Below are positions 1-8,720 of a DNA stretch of 64,000 nt, in pieces. The translations under genes were made by a program, and so were the position numbers. The notes below the pieces were generated by a model. The model was not told where the DNA came from, made no database searches, and saw only the letters and a list, made by a program, of their open reading frames with translations. How positions within the stretch are numbered: position 1 is the stretch's first letter; each line of letters opens with the position of its first letter. The stretch spans positions 62,001 to 126,000 of the forward strand of contig NZ_JADLQQ010000001.1 in NCBI RefSeq assembly GCF_015477765.1, given 5' to 3'. The stretch comes from Nocardia transvalensis. Its GTDB lineage: Bacteria > Actinomycetota > Actinomycetes > Mycobacteriales > Mycobacteriaceae.

Positions 1-466
1 GCACCGTCTCCAGGGCGGCCTTGCGCAGCTCGCCCGGCAGCATCAAGTCACGCGCGCGCACGTTCGACACCTGGATTCCGAGGTCGGTGACCGCAGCGGC
101 CACCTCGGCGGTGCCGGTCAGCAGGGTGCGGTCGGCGAGCAGATCGTCGAGGGTGTGTGCGGCGACCTTGTCGCGAGCAACCTCCTGCACCGCGGCATAG
201 AGCACCGACTCGGAGTACTGGGCGCCGGTGGTGAAGGCGACCGGGTCGGTGACCGTCCAGTTCACCGTGAAGCTGGCCCGCAGCGACAGGCCGTCGCGGG
301 TGAGGAGTTCCTGCCCGGTGACCTGCAGCTGACGCGGGCGCATGTCGATCTCGACCAGCGTGCAGCGACGCCGGTCGTAGCGGTGACGGCCCGGCTCGAG
401 CACCTTGTCGAGCTTGCCGTCGCGATACAGCAGCGTGCGCTGCCAATCCATGACAGTGGTGTGCAT
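1..466 (-). CDS. SPFH/band 7 (slipin-like) protein, C-terminus cut by window edge
   Basis: The 155 codons present read as the front of an SPFH (stomatin/prohibitin) domain: a short N-terminal strand, an EPGRHRYD turn, an IDMRPRQLQVTGQE strand pair, LTRDGLSLRA and ending in LPGELRKAALETV, all typical of slipins, which scaffold membrane microdomains. I see no N-terminal transmembrane helix, so membrane contact would have to be peripheral or lie in the missing part. The start is ATG 466-464 because GAAGGAG lies 7 nt upstream; a second ATG (451-449) is possible. The rest of the gene lies left of position 1. The 5' side carries a long hairpin and a tRNA-like stretch. Family assignment is firm, cellular role is inference. 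Confidence 0.8.
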   Translation of the reverse strand, partial: MHTTVMDWQRTLLYRDGKLDKVLEPGRHRYDRRRCTLVEIDMRPRQLQVTGQELLTRDGLSLRASFTVNWTVTDPVAFTTGAQYSESVLYAAVQEVARDKVAAHTLDDLLADRTLLTGTAEVAAAVTDLGIQVSNVRARDLMLPGELRKAALETV

Positions 467-501
467 GACCGAACTCCTTCCCCCACTCGGTGGCCGACAC
501 G

Positions 502-603
502 GATGCGTCCTGCCCGGTCGCGCCGACGCGGCGGGAGCATCCTCCGCCGAGGCGGAGAGCCCGCAGGGCCGTGCCGGCGCATCCGACCGGAGCAGGACGC
601 ATC
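502..603. repeat. 102-nt single long hairpin (inverted repeat)
   Basis: The arms starting GATGCGTCCTGC (502) and ending GCAGGACGCATC (603) pair over 12 bp, then after one bulged base over 7 more. The pairing continues through CGCCG.C.CGGC arms to an inner perfect TCCGCC/GGCGGA tip near 543-556. The whole intergenic block is therefore one hairpin with few mismatches. It lies just upstream of the slipin start on the minus strand. It could be a transcript structure, a terminator-like element or a small palindromic mobile repeat; no T-run follows it on either side. Confidence 0.8.
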
Positions 604-665
604 GAAAGGGATTCGAACCCCGACAGACTGAAAGGTCTGTGCCAACCAGAATGGCTGGTCGCCCG
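604..665 (-). other. Degenerate tRNA-like sequence
   Basis: On the minus strand the stretch holds, in tRNA order, a possible D-arm (CCAG stem closing with TTGG, loop ending in TGG, 658-642), an anticodon-like arm (ACAGAC/GTCTGT with loop CTTTCA, 640-623) and a T-arm core GGGGTTCGAATCCC (621-608). The loop resembles that of tRNA-Glu(TTC) but is one base short, the variable region is nearly absent, the acceptor stem pairs poorly and there is no CCA. A functional tRNA is unlikely; a tRNA remnant or regulatory tRNA mimic beside the 502-603 hairpin is possible. Confidence 0.3.
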
Positions 666-757
666 AGACGGGGTACGCGGTCCGGAGATTCCGGTGCGCC
701 CCTGGCTGCGACCGAAGACAACGGTAGACAACCGGCCTCGGGCGCGCGAGCGATTTT

Positions 758-982
758 CTAGCCGCCCGGACGGATCTGGAGGTAGAGCACCAGAACGGCG
801 ATGAAGATCAGCACCAGCACCACGGTGGACGCCCGCGGCCTGCCCCGGACCCGGCTGGCATGCGGGCGCAACCACCCGACGTCCACCGATCCATCGATCG
901 GGCGGCCGCTCCGGGCGGCGACATCCGGCGCCTCACCGCCGCGGGAGTCGGAGGACTCGTCAGTGCGATCGTCGTCGAACAC
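758..982 (-). CDS. Small C-terminally anchored membrane protein (paralogue A)
   Basis: A 74-residue protein with a hydrophilic acidic/basic N-terminal half and one transmembrane segment (STVVLVLIFIAVLVLYL) at the very end, followed only by QIRPGG. Its last ten residues are identical to those of the preceding gene (988-1221), so the two are tandem paralogues. The start is taken as GTG 982-980, 5 nt after the stop of the upstream paralogue; a longer reading would run back into that gene. Shine-Dalgarno match is weak (GGGTGGG). A third relative lies at 5299-5457. Function is unknown. Confidence 0.6.
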   Translation of the reverse strand: MFDDDRTDESSDSRGGEAPDVAARSGRPIDGSVDVGWLRPHASRVRGRPRASTVVLVLIFIAVLVLYLQIRPGG

Positions 983-987
983 GCGGG

Positions 988-1221
988 CTACCCACCCGGC
1001 CGAATCTGCAGATAGAGGACGAACAGCGCGACCCAGGCCGACATCAGCAGCAGGGTCGACACACGCGGCCCACCCAGCAGTTTTCGTGACCACAGCCGGT
1101 GTCTGCGGACCGGCGGGTCTGCCTCCGCCGCCCGGGGCTGTGGCGGCTGGGACACCGTAAAGGTGCTCCGATCCGTCGGCAGACCGTCCCCGCGGATCAC
1201 CTCGTCGTCACCGAGCGCCAT
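988..1221 (-). CDS. Small C-terminally anchored membrane protein (paralogue B)
   Basis: A 77-residue protein with a proline- and arginine-rich N-terminal part and one transmembrane helix (RVSTLLLMSAWVALFVLYL) ending in QIRPGG. It is the tandem paralogue of the gene at 758-982 and shares the PRxST-helix-VLYL pattern with the protein at 5299-5457. ATG 1221-1219 is preferred over the far upstream ATG at 1266. No clear ribosome site precedes it, which would fit a leaderless or near-leaderless message. The role is unknown; the topology suggests a tail-anchored regulator or adaptor (inference). Confidence 0.55.
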   Translation of the reverse strand: MALGDDEVIRGDGLPTDRSTFTVSQPPQPRAAEADPPVRRHRLWSRKLLGGPRVSTLLLMSAWVALFVLYLQIRPGG

Positions 1222-1374
1222 ATTCAAACGGTACCCGGATAGGTGACTGTTATAAACGCAGTTCACACCGCGTACCGCCGCCCCGGCAAACCGGTCAATT
1301 GTCCATTTCGCCCTGTTGCCGCCGGAACGCCTTCCGACACAGGTCTTCTCGACCTCGGGCAGAGCTCACGGGGC

Positions 1375-3441
1375 TCAGTATCTGTCGTCCGGCGGCGGTT
1401 CGAAATCCCAATCCGGCGGCGGTTCGTGATCCCACTGCGCCGGTTCCGGAATATCGGCTGCCTGGGCGGACCGGGAATTCGATGCCGGAGCAGGTGCGGG
1501 TCGCGCTGCCGACGACTTGGTCGGCGGTGTGGCGCGAGGATCGGCGGATGCGGGCGAGGCACCCTCGGACGCAACGACTTCCAGCACGCCCTCGCCGTAT
1601 TTGGCGCGCTTGTTCTCACCCACACCACCGATGGATCCGAGTTCGGCGAGCGTGGCGGGCTTGCGGGTCGCGATCTCGCGCAGGGTGGCATCGTGGAAGA
1701 CGACGTAGGCGGGCACACCCTGTTCCTTGGCGACCGAGGCACGCCAGGCCCGCAGGCGCTCGAACAGATCGGCGTCGCCGGGGGCGAGGTCGGCGGCGGC
1801 GAGGCGAGATGCCTTGGCCCGCGGGGCCTTTGCGACCTTGGCGCGCTCCGGCTCGCGGCGCAGCATCACCTTTCGGCCACGGAACAGCACGTCGTCGCTG
1901 GCCTCGGTGAGGGTGAGCACACCGTAATCGCCGTGCACCGCCAGCAGCCCCTGGGCGAGCAGCTGGCGGATCACCCCACGCCATTCGGTATCGCGCAGAT
2001 CGCCGCCGACGCCGAATACCTTCAGCTCGTTGTGGTTGTGCTGCAGCACCTTCGGATTCGACTTGCCGAGCAGGATGTCGATGATGTGACCCGCGCCGAA
2101 GCTCTGACCGCGTTCGCGTTTCAACCGCAGCACCGCCGACAGCACCTTCTGGGCCGCGACGGTGCCGTCCCAGGATTCGGGCGGGGTCAGACAGGTATCG
2201 CAATTGCCGCACGGCTCGCCGCGCTGACCGAAGTAGGCCAGCAGCTGGGTACGGCGGCACTGCACGGTCTCACACAGCGCGAGCATGGCGTCCAAGTGCA
2301 GCTGCAGCTGCCGCCGGTGCGCGGCGTCGCCCTCGGAGGAGTCGATCAGTTTGCGCTGCTGCACGACGTCGTTGAGGCCGTAGACCATCCACGCGGTGGA
2401 CGGCAGGCCGTCCCGCCCGGCGCGGCCGGTCTCCTGGTAGTAGCCCTCCACCGATTTGGGCAGGTCGAGGTGGGCCACGAAGCGTACGTCGGGTTTGTCG
2501 ATCCCCATGCCGAAGGCGATGGTCGCGACCACCACCAGCCCGTCCTCGCGCAGGAAGCGGGCCTGGTTGGTGGCCCGCGTCCGATTGTCGAGTCCGGCGT
2601 GATACGGCACCGCCGGAACACCGTTGCGGCTGAGGAATTCGGCGGTCTTCTCCACCGAATTGCGGGACAGGCAGTACACGATGCCCGCATCGCCCGGGTG
2701 TTCGGCGCGGATGAAGGCCAGCAACTGCTGCTCGGGCCGATTCTTCGGTTCGATCCGATACTGGATATTGGGCCGGTCGAAGCTGGCGACGAAATGCCGG
2801 GCGCCCGTCAGGTCCAGGCGTTCGGCGATTTCGACGCGCGTGGCCTCGGTCGCGGTGGCGGTGAGCGCAATGCGCGGCACATCGGGCCAGCGCTCGTGCA
2901 GCACCGACAGCGCCAGGTAGTCGGGCCGGAAGTCGTGACCCCACTGGGAGACGCAGTGCGCCTCGTCGATGGCGAACACCGACACCTTCGCCCGATCCAG
3001 CAGTTGCATGGTCGATTCGATACGCAACCGCTCCGGGGCGAGGTAGAGCAGATCGAGCTCCCCGGCGAGGAACTGCGCCTCCACCGCCCGCCGCTGGTCG
3101 GGGAACTGGGTCGAATTCAGGAAGCCCGCGCGCACACCGAGCGCGGTGAGCGCATCGACCTGATCCTGCATGAGCGCGATCAGCGGTGAGATCACCACAC
3201 CCACTCCCGGCCGTACCAGCGCCGGGATCTGGTAGCACAGCGATTTACCGCCGCCGGTCGGCATCAGGACCAGCGCATCACCGCCCGAGACGACCTGATC
3301 GACGATCTCGCGCTGTAACCCCCGGAAGGTGTCGTAGCCGAACACACGCCGTAGAACCTGGTGTGCCGCATCGGATTCCACGCCCGCACCGGGCTGATCG
3401 GCTGTCGTCTCGAGCGTCTCCGGGGAACTCACTCTGGCCAT
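1375..3441 (-). CDS. recQ: ATP-dependent DNA helicase RecQ
   Basis: RecQ-type 3'-5' superfamily 2 helicase of 688 residues acting in recombinational repair and fork processing. Visible in order are Walker [10 protein letters not shown], motif II DEAH followed by the RecQ-specific [13 protein letters not shown] aromatic loop, motifs V-VI ([25 protein letters not shown]), a zinc-binding CGNCDTC element, the RQC winged helix and a C-terminal HRDC domain. After HRDC comes a proline-rich tail of about 70 residues. ATG 3441 (MARVSSPE) is preferred to 3507 because it starts shortly before the conserved core and has GGAG upstream. It is read in the same direction as ftsEX but is separated from ftsX by about 175 nt. 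Confidence 0.93.
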   Translation of the reverse strand: MARVSSPETLETTADQPGAGVESDAAHQVLRRVFGYDTFRGLQREIVDQVVSGGDALVLMPTGGGKSLCYQIPALVRPGVGVVISPLIALMQDQVDALTALGVRAGFLNSTQFPDQRRAVEAQFLAGELDLLYLAPERLRIESTMQLLDRAKVSVFAIDEAHCVSQWGHDFRPDYLALSVLHERWPDVPRIALTATATEATRVEIAERLDLTGARHFVASFDRPNIQYRIEPKNRPEQQLLAFIRAEHPGDAGIVYCLSRNSVEKTAEFLSRNGVPAVPYHAGLDNRTRATNQARFLREDGLVVVATIAFGMGIDKPDVRFVAHLDLPKSVEGYYQETGRAGRDGLPSTAWMVYGLNDVVQQRKLIDSSEGDAAHRRQLQLHLDAMLALCETVQCRRTQLLAYFGQRGEPCGNCDTCLTPPESWDGTVAAQKVLSAVLRLKRERGQSFGAGHIIDILLGKSNPKVLQHNHNELKVFGVGGDLRDTEWRGVIRQLLAQGLLAVHGDYGVLTLTEASDDVLFRGRKVMLRREPERAKVAKAPRAKASRLAAADLAPGDADLFERLRAWRASVAKEQGVPAYVVFHDATLREIATRKPATLAELGSIGGVGENKRAKYGEGVLEVVASEGASPASADPRATPPTKSSAARPAPAPASNSRSAQAADIPEPAQWDHEPPPDWDFEPPPDDRY

Positions 3442-3617
3442 CCTACGGATCTCCGCTCCCCGCGAAACCCCCATCCGCACAGCCGCACCCTTTGTCGGCA
3501 AACGCACCCTCTACGACCACAAAAGACCAGGCCGCTCCGTCGACCCGCGGTTCGCTGCCGTCCGGTTTCGGCGGCTGCAGCGGGGTCGTCCTGTTCGAGA
3601 AGCACCTTGCCTGAGCG

Positions 3618-4523
3618 TTATTCGCGCACGTAGTAGCGCAGGGTGCCGTAGGCGGTGAGAGCCGCGAAGGCGATGCCCACCGGGAAGATCGTCATCGCGA
3701 CCACGCCGATGTCGTCGCCGGTGATGCGCGGGAACACCCTGGAGTTGAACAGGTCGCCGAGGGCCCGGTCGATCACCAGCGGGCGGGCGATCAGCAGGCC
3801 CGCGATGGCCAGCACCGAACCGGCCAGCGCCGCCACCACCGCCTCCAGCAGGAACGGCAGCTGGGTGTACCAGCGGGTGGCACCCACCAGGCGCATGATG
3901 CCGACCTCGGTGCGCCGGGTGAACGCCGCGATCTGCACCATGTTCGCGATCAGCAGCAGCGCCGCCAGCGCCTGCAGCACCGCCAGTCCGAACGCCGCGT
4001 TGCGCAGGCCGTCGAACAGGCTTACCAGCCGGTCCACGATGGCCTTGTCGTTGCGCACGGTCCACACACCGGGACGCCCCTGGAACTTGGCGAGGATCTG
4101 CTGGTACTGGTCGCCATCGGTCATCTTCACCCGCAGTGAGGCGGGCAGCGGGGTCTGGCTCACGTAATGGGCCAGCTCCGGCTGATCCTTGAAGGTCTTC
4201 TCCTTGGCCTCACGGATGGCGTCGTCGCGGTTGAGGAACTGCACGGTCACCACGCCGGAGGTGTTCCGCAGATCCGACATCAAGGTCTTGCACGGATCCT
4301 TCGCGCAGTCCGGATCCGAGGCCGACACATCCTCGGTCAGATACAGCCGCACCTCCAGCCGGTCCATGAAGTACTGCTCGGTCTTATCGGCCATCCGCAC
4401 CGCCAGCAGGCCGCCGCCGAGCATGGTCAGCGATACCGCGGTGGTCAGGATCATCGCGACGGTCATGGTGACGTTGCGGCGCAGCCCGTTGAAGACCTCG
4501 CCGAACAGGAAGCTGGCGCGCAT
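3618..4523 (-). CDS. ftsX: Cell division ABC-transporter-like membrane subunit FtsX
   Basis: Membrane partner of FtsE, 301 residues, near the usual 297-300. An N-terminal transmembrane helix (TMTVAMILTTAVSLTMLGGG) is followed by a periplasmic domain with a cysteine pair (DCAKDPC), as in mycobacterial FtsX, where this domain activates the peptidoglycan hydrolase RipC. Three more helices follow, with the conserved RRTEVGIMRLVGATRWYTQLPFLLE loop between helices 2 and 3. ATG 4523 overlaps the ftsE stop by one base (TAATG), so translation is coupled. Unlike in mycobacteria, no smpB follows. Confidence 0.95.
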   Translation of the reverse strand: MRASFLFGEVFNGLRRNVTMTVAMILTTAVSLTMLGGGLLAVRMADKTEQYFMDRLEVRLYLTEDVSASDPDCAKDPCKTLMSDLRNTSGVVTVQFLNRDDAIREAKEKTFKDQPELAHYVSQTPLPASLRVKMTDGDQYQQILAKFQGRPGVWTVRNDKAIVDRLVSLFDGLRNAAFGLAVLQALAALLLIANMVQIAAFTRRTEVGIMRLVGATRWYTQLPFLLEAVVAALAGSVLAIAGLLIARPLVIDRALGDLFNSRVFPRITGDDIGVVAMTIFPVGIAFAALTAYGTLRYYVRE

Positions 4524-5212
4524 TACCGGCCCACCCCGTACACACCGGTGGCCTCGTCACGCACCAGCCTCCCCCTGTCCAGCTCCACCACCCGCCGGCG
4601 CATCGCGTCGACGATGTGGTTGTCGTGGGTCGCCATGAGCACCGTGGTGCCCGTGCGGTTGATGCGCTCCAGCAGCGTCATGATGTCCTGACTGGTCTCG
4701 GGGTCGAGGTTGCCGGTGGGCTCGTCGGCCAGCAACACCAGCGGCCGGTTCACGAATGCGCGCGCGAGGGCCACCCGCTGCTGTTCGCCGCCGGACAGCT
4801 CGCTCGGCAGCCGGTCGGATTTCCCGGACAGCCCGACCAGGTCCAGCGCCTCCGGCACCGCACGGTTGATGAACTTGCGGTTCTTGCCGATCACCTCCAG
4901 CGCGAATGCCACATTCTGCTCGACGGTCTTCTGCTGCAGCAGCCGGAAATCCTGGAATACGCAGCCGATGCGCTGACGCAGTTTGGGCACCTTGCGGCCG
5001 GGTAACCGGTCCACCCGGAAATCGGCGACGTGCACCTCACCGGTGGTCGGCTTCTCCTCTTTCAGCAACAGCCGCATGAACGTCGACTTGCCCGAACCGG
5101 ACGGTCCGATGATGAAGACGAACTCGCCCTTGCCGACCTCGACGGAAACATTGTCCAGCGCGGGTCGCGTCGAGGTCTTGTAGGACTTGGTGACGTTCCG
5201 CAGGGTGATCAC
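4523..5212 (-). CDS. ftsE: Cell division ATP-binding protein FtsE
   Basis: ABC-type ATPase that, with FtsX, transmits cytoplasmic division signals to cell-wall hydrolases. Walker [11 protein letters not shown]-loop, signature LSGGEQQR, Walker B VLLADEP and the H-loop ATHD are all present. Starting at GTG 5212 ([11 protein letters not shown]) gives 229 residues, the family length; the longer frame to 5257 adds a non-conserved tail. A TACACT box ends 8 nt before this GTG, arguing for a leaderless start. It is the first gene of the ftsEX pair. Confidence 0.96.
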   Translation of the reverse strand: MITLRNVTKSYKTSTRPALDNVSVEVGKGEFVFIIGPSGSGKSTFMRLLLKEEKPTTGEVHVADFRVDRLPGRKVPKLRQRIGCVFQDFRLLQQKTVEQNVAFALEVIGKNRKFINRAVPEALDLVGLSGKSDRLPSELSGGEQQRVALARAFVNRPLVLLADEPTGNLDPETSQDIMTLLERINRTGTTVLMATHDNHIVDAMRRRVVELDRGRLVRDEATGVYGVGR

Positions 5213-5220
5213 GGGGAGCC

Positions 5221-5226
5221 AGTGTA
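5221..5226 (-). promoter_or_regulatory. -10 box of leaderless ftsE promoter
   Basis: Read on the minus strand, TACACT is followed by 8 nt and then the GTG of ftsE. The spacing puts the transcription start at or next to the start codon, as in many actinobacterial leaderless genes. There is no Shine-Dalgarno sequence in the same stretch. Confidence 0.5.
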
Positions 5227-5298
5227 GCCAGCGAATCCGGCGCGTCCCCGTGACCACACTCCGCGGAGGTGATTTGTCACAGTTACGCCGCAGCCACC

Positions 5299-5457
5299 TC
5301 AGCGGCCAGGGGTCGGCGTAACCACGGATTTCGTCACGATATTCGCGATCGGGGAGTAACCCGCTTGCGTCACCGTAGTGGGCTTGACGAACAGATACAG
5401 CACAAACGTGGCGACCCAGACAGCGATCAGGATCGCCGTCGACTTACGCGGTTTCAC
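5299..5457 (-). CDS. Small membrane protein between mscS and ftsE (paralogue C)
   Basis: A 52-residue protein: a short basic N-terminus (VKPRKST), one transmembrane helix ([17 protein letters not shown]) and a 27-residue Thr/Pro/Val tail. GTG 5457 lies inside the mscS 3' end (14-nt overlap) and is preceded by GGAGGG at a good distance. The PRKST-helix-FVLYL pattern matches the two small proteins at 758-1221. Mycobacteria carry a small proline-rich membrane protein gene at the same place (Rv3103c region), so conserved position supports a real gene. Function unknown; a link to envelope stress or division is inference. Confidence 0.65.
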   Translation of the reverse strand: MKPRKSTAILIAVWVATFVLYLFVKPTTVTQAGYSPIANIVTKSVVTPTPGR

Positions 5458-6301
5458 TCATTCCCTCCCGGCGCAAGGCCGCGGCCACCCGTACACGCAG
5501 CTCGCGCCCGACCTCGAATTGTTTGCCTGGCAACGTCCGGGCGACCATTCTGATGTTCATCTGGTCGACCGTGAAGTTCTCGAGACCCATGACGGTGGGT
5601 TCGTCCAGCAGCAGCGATTTCAGCCTGCGGTCCTGGTACGCCTTGGTTCCCACGTCGTGCAGGATCTCGTTGACCCTGTTGATATCGGCGCTCGCCGGCA
5701 CCGGAACGTCGATCGCGGCACGCGCCCAATCCTTCGACAGATTGGTGACTTTCACGATCTGGCCGTTCGGCACCGTGATCACCTCACCGTCGGCGTTGCG
5801 TAGGGTGGTGATCCGCAACGTGACGTCCTCCACCGTACCTTCGGCGGGGTCGGCCTGTCCGGTGACTGCGATGCGCACCACATCACCGAATCCGTACTGC
5901 CGCTCGGTGATGAGGAAGAACCCGGCCAGCAGGTCCTGTACCACGCGCTGGGCGCCGAAACCGAGGGCGGCACCCAGGACCGCGGCCGGTGCGACCAATC
6001 CGCCGAGTTCGAAACCGAAGCGGCGCAATACTTCCAGGCCCACCAGGAAGTACACGACAGACAGCACCACCCAGGTAACGACCTGCGCCAGCGCGTGCCG
6101 ATGCTTGGCCGCCTCCGAGCGCACCAGCGAGTCGCTGCTCTGGAAGCCCGCATCGATCTTGTGGGTGATCTTGTCCCGCACGAAGGTTGCGAACCGGCTG
6201 AACAGCACGGCGCTGAGGATGTACAGGACGACCTCCAGCCCGGGCCCGCGCAGCCAGGTGGTGGCGTCACCGTTGATTCCGAGCGCGAGATCGGCGGTCA
6301 T
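5444..6301 (-). CDS. MscS-family mechanosensitive ion channel
   Basis: Small-conductance mechanosensitive channel family, 285 residues. There is a first helix around GPGLEVVLYILSAVLFSRF, a second around VTWVVLSVVYFLVGLEVL, and the pore-lining glycine/alanine helix VAPAAVLGAALGFGAQRVVQDLLAGFF. The latter is followed by the beta domain (FGDVVRI, VEDVTLRIT, GEVITVPNGQI), all hallmarks of MscS. It should open on membrane tension to release solutes. The start is ATG 6301; GTG 6307 two codons upstream is equally possible. It sits between prfB and ftsE as in mycobacteria and overlaps the next small gene, suggesting cotranscription. Confidence 0.9.
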   Translation of the reverse strand: MTADLALGINGDATTWLRGPGLEVVLYILSAVLFSRFATFVRDKITHKIDAGFQSSDSLVRSEAAKHRHALAQVVTWVVLSVVYFLVGLEVLRRFGFELGGLVAPAAVLGAALGFGAQRVVQDLLAGFFLITERQYGFGDVVRIAVTGQADPAEGTVEDVTLRITTLRNADGEVITVPNGQIVKVTNLSKDWARAAIDVPVPASADINRVNEILHDVGTKAYQDRRLKSLLLDEPTVMGLENFTVDQMNIRMVARTLPGKQFEVGRELRVRVAAALRREGMSETA

Positions 6302-6519
6302 CGACACACCCGCTTCGGTGCCTCGTCCGTACCGCCCGGAATCATCGCGCCGCCGAAATACACGCCTGTCAGGCTACTACGGCGCAGCAGGCAATCAAAC
6401 GCTGTGATTGCGCCGTGATCGTCGGCGTGGCGGTGCTGTAAACGCTTCACGAAAGGACGAATAGACGCTGCGCCGACCGCTAATCCCATTTTGTTGTGAT
6501 CCGGTTTGCCGCAGCCCGA

Positions 6520-7638
6520 TCACTGCTCGGCGCCCTGGCGCATCCGCCAGCGGATCCCCTCCTCGATGAACCCGTCGATATCGCCGTCGAGGACCGCGGT
6601 CGGGTTGTTGACCTCGTAGTTGGTCCGCAGATCCTTCACCATCTGGTACGGGTGCAGCACGTAGGAGCGCATCTGGTTGCCCCACGACGCGCCCTCGGTG
6701 GTCTTGAGCGCGTCCAGTTCGGCGCGCTCCTCCTGCCGCTTGCGCTCGAGCAGTTTGGCCTGCAGCACGCGCATGGCCGACACCTTGTTCTGCAGCTGCG
6801 ACTTCTCGTTCTGACAGGTGACGACGATGCCGGTGGGCACGTGGGTGATGCGGACCGCGGAGTCGGTGGTGTTGACGCTCTGACCACCGGGACCCGAGGA
6901 GCGGTAGACGTCCACGCGGATCTCCGACTCCGGAATCTCGATGTGGTCGGTCTGCTCGACCACCGGCAGCACCTCGACCTCGGCGAAGGAGGTCTGGCGA
7001 CGGCCCTGGTTGTCGAAGGGGCTGATCCGGACCAGGCGGTGGGTGCCCATCTCCACCGACAGGGTGCCGTAGGCGTAGGGCACCTTGACCGCGAAGGTGG
7101 CGCTCTTGATGCCCGCCTCCTCGGCGTAGGAGGTGTCGTAGATCTCGACGGGGTACTTGTGCCGCTCGGCCCAGCGGACGTACATGCGCATCAGCATCTG
7201 CGCCCAGTCGGCGGCGTCGACGCCACCCGCGCCGGAACGGATGTTGACCAGCGCCTCGCGCTTGTCGTATTCGCCCGACAGCAGCGTGCGCACCTCCATC
7301 GCCTCCACGTCGGCGTGCAGGGCGGAGCGCTCGGCCTCGGCGTCGGCCAGGGCGGCGGCGCGGGCGTCACCCTCCTCGCCCTCGGCCAGTTCGTAGAGGA
7401 CCGGCAGGTCCTCCAGGCGCTGGCGCAGCTCGGTGACCCGGCGCAGCTCACCCTGCGCGTGCGAGAGCTCGCTGGTGACCCGCTGCGCATGCTCCTGGTC
7501 GTTCCAGAGGTCCGGATCGGCGGCCTGATGTTCGAGTTCGTCGATGCGGCGGCGCAATTCGTCGACATCGAGCACCGACTCGACGGTCTTCAAGGTGGTG
7601 TCGAGTTCGGCGAGATCGGCGGAGACGTCAGGATGCAC
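6520..7638 (-). CDS. prfB: Peptide chain release factor 2 (RF2)
   Basis: Decodes UGA and UAA stop codons. The 372-residue protein has the RF2 recognition tripeptide in RISPFDNQ and the peptidyl-tRNA hydrolysis motif in [10 protein letters not shown]. The frame is continuous from the start, so the programmed +1 frameshift known from many bacterial prfB genes is absent, as in mycobacteria. The start is GTG 7638; the minus-strand TAGATT ends 8 nt upstream, consistent with a leaderless message. Downstream lie mscS and ftsEX in the conserved order. Confidence 0.97.
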   Translation of the reverse strand: MHPDVSADLAELDTTLKTVESVLDVDELRRRIDELEHQAADPDLWNDQEHAQRVTSELSHAQGELRRVTELRQRLEDLPVLYELAEGEEGDARAAALADAEAERSALHADVEAMEVRTLLSGEYDKREALVNIRSGAGGVDAADWAQMLMRMYVRWAERHKYPVEIYDTSYAEEAGIKSATFAVKVPYAYGTLSVEMGTHRLVRISPFDNQGRRQTSFAEVEVLPVVEQTDHIEIPESEIRVDVYRSSGPGGQSVNTTDSAVRITHVPTGIVVTCQNEKSQLQNKVSAMRVLQAKLLERKRQEERAELDALKTTEGASWGNQMRSYVLHPYQMVKDLRTNYEVNNPTAVLDGDIDGFIEEGIRWRMRQGAEQ

Positions 7639-7646
7639 GATGGTCC

Positions 7647-7652
7647 AATCTA
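7647..7652 (-). promoter_or_regulatory. -10 box of leaderless prfB promoter
   Basis: TAGATT on the minus strand, followed by 8 nt and the GTG start codon of prfB. No ribosome-binding sequence is present between box and start. The assignment rests on the same spacing seen before several other GTG starts in this window. Confidence 0.45.
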
Positions 7653-7701
7653 CCGGTGAGCGTCGATGCGGTGAAATACGCCGAGGATGCTTTCGTCGAG
7701 C

Positions 7702-8565
7702 TCAGGCCGACACGGCACGCAACCCGCCCGGTTGCCGTCCGATCAACCGGTCCAGGGCGGCCGCGGTGGCGTCGTCGGCAGGCAGATGAACGAGGATGTG
7801 CTGGTCGTCGTCGGCGGACAGGTCCAGCCGCTCGTAGGCCAGCCGCAGCAGCCCGGCCTCGGGGTGGTTCAGCCGGGTGATACCCGAGGAATCGGGCTGC
7901 CCGGAGATGGTTCTCAGCCGCCGGCTGAATTCCTCGCCCGCCAGCAATGTCAGCTCGTCGACCAGGGCCGCTACCAGCGGATCGGATCGCACCGGACCCT
8001 GTTTGAGCGTCCGGACCTCCTTGTCGGCGCGCTTCTCCCAATCGGGATAGGCATCGCGGGCCCGCGGGTCGGTGAACAGGTAGTGCGGGAAGCTGGCGGG
8101 CAGACCGCCGTCCAGTAATCCGGTGGCCTCCATGAGGCGCCGATAGCCACCGGTGAAAGCCAGCACCTCGCCCAGCCGATTGAATACGGCCGCGGGCGTG
8201 GGGTCGAGCTGATCGAGAATGGCCCAGACCGCGGGGCGGACGATGCGGGTCGGGACCGTCCCGAGGCAGTGGAATCCGGGATCGGCCGCCTTGACCAGGG
8301 AATACAGATGTATCCGCTGGCTCGGCGTCATGCGCAACGCCTCGGCGAGGGCCGACAGCACGGCGGACGAGGGATGGCGGTCACGGCCCTGTTCGAGTCG
8401 GATCACGTACTCCACGCTCACCCCGGCCATGGTCGCCAGCTCGGCACGGCGCAGACCGGGTGTGCGACGACGCGGCCCGGCGGGCAGCCCGACATCCGCC
8501 GGGGTCACCGACTCGCGCAGTGTGCGCAGGTACAGCCCCAGCTCGTTGTCGCTCACTGTACCCAT
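7702..8565 (-). CDS. XRE-type transcriptional regulator with MmyB ligand-binding domain
   Basis: 287 residues. The N-terminal helix-turn-helix lies at about residues 20-75 (RRTPGLRRAELATMAGVSVEYVIRLEQG region), and the C-terminal two thirds match the MmyB-like PAS domain (PTPAAVFNRLGEVLAFTGGYRRLM). That domain is proposed to bind fatty-acid-like ligands. ATG 8565 is used; the longer frame to 8700 lacks support and would overlap the promoter of the divergent gene. It is divergent from an NADPH-dependent reductase, the standard arrangement for this family, so it probably represses or activates that gene. Confidence 0.85.
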   Translation of the reverse strand: MGTVSDNELGLYLRTLRESVTPADVGLPAGPRRRTPGLRRAELATMAGVSVEYVIRLEQGRDRHPSSAVLSALAEALRMTPSQRIHLYSLVKAADPGFHCLGTVPTRIVRPAVWAILDQLDPTPAAVFNRLGEVLAFTGGYRRLMEATGLLDGGLPASFPHYLFTDPRARDAYPDWEKRADKEVRTLKQGPVRSDPLVAALVDELTLLAGEEFSRRLRTISGQPDSSGITRLNHPEAGLLRLAYERLDLSADDDQHILVHLPADDATAAALDRLIGRQPGGLRAVSA

Positions 8566-8720
8566 GGCCCGCTCGCAAGCTCGCTCATGGTTCGACGGTA
8601 GCAACGCCGGAGGAACCGAGGGTGGCCCTGCTACTACCACTCTCACGGCGGACTCCCTCACGAACGCGGCGGCGCGCAAAGTCGAACGCACGGTGCACAA
8701 CTGCCTCGAAGGAGATCGAA

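Noticed and set aside
604..665. Functional tRNA-Glu on the minus strand
   Set aside because: Anticodon loop is one base short, variable loop nearly absent, acceptor stem poorly paired and no CCA, so only a degenerate tRNA-like call is kept.
1243..3189. Long plus-strand open frame opposite recQ
   Set aside because: It is the antisense shadow of recQ, with His/Gly/Arg-rich composition and no signals; similar long shadows opposite fadD, prfB, the SSS symporter and the FAD/Fe-S gene were also left out.
6298..6489. Possible 63-residue gene between prfB and mscS
   Set aside because: Overlaps the mscS start, has no ribosome site and no family resemblance; the stretch is read as ordinary intergenic DNA.
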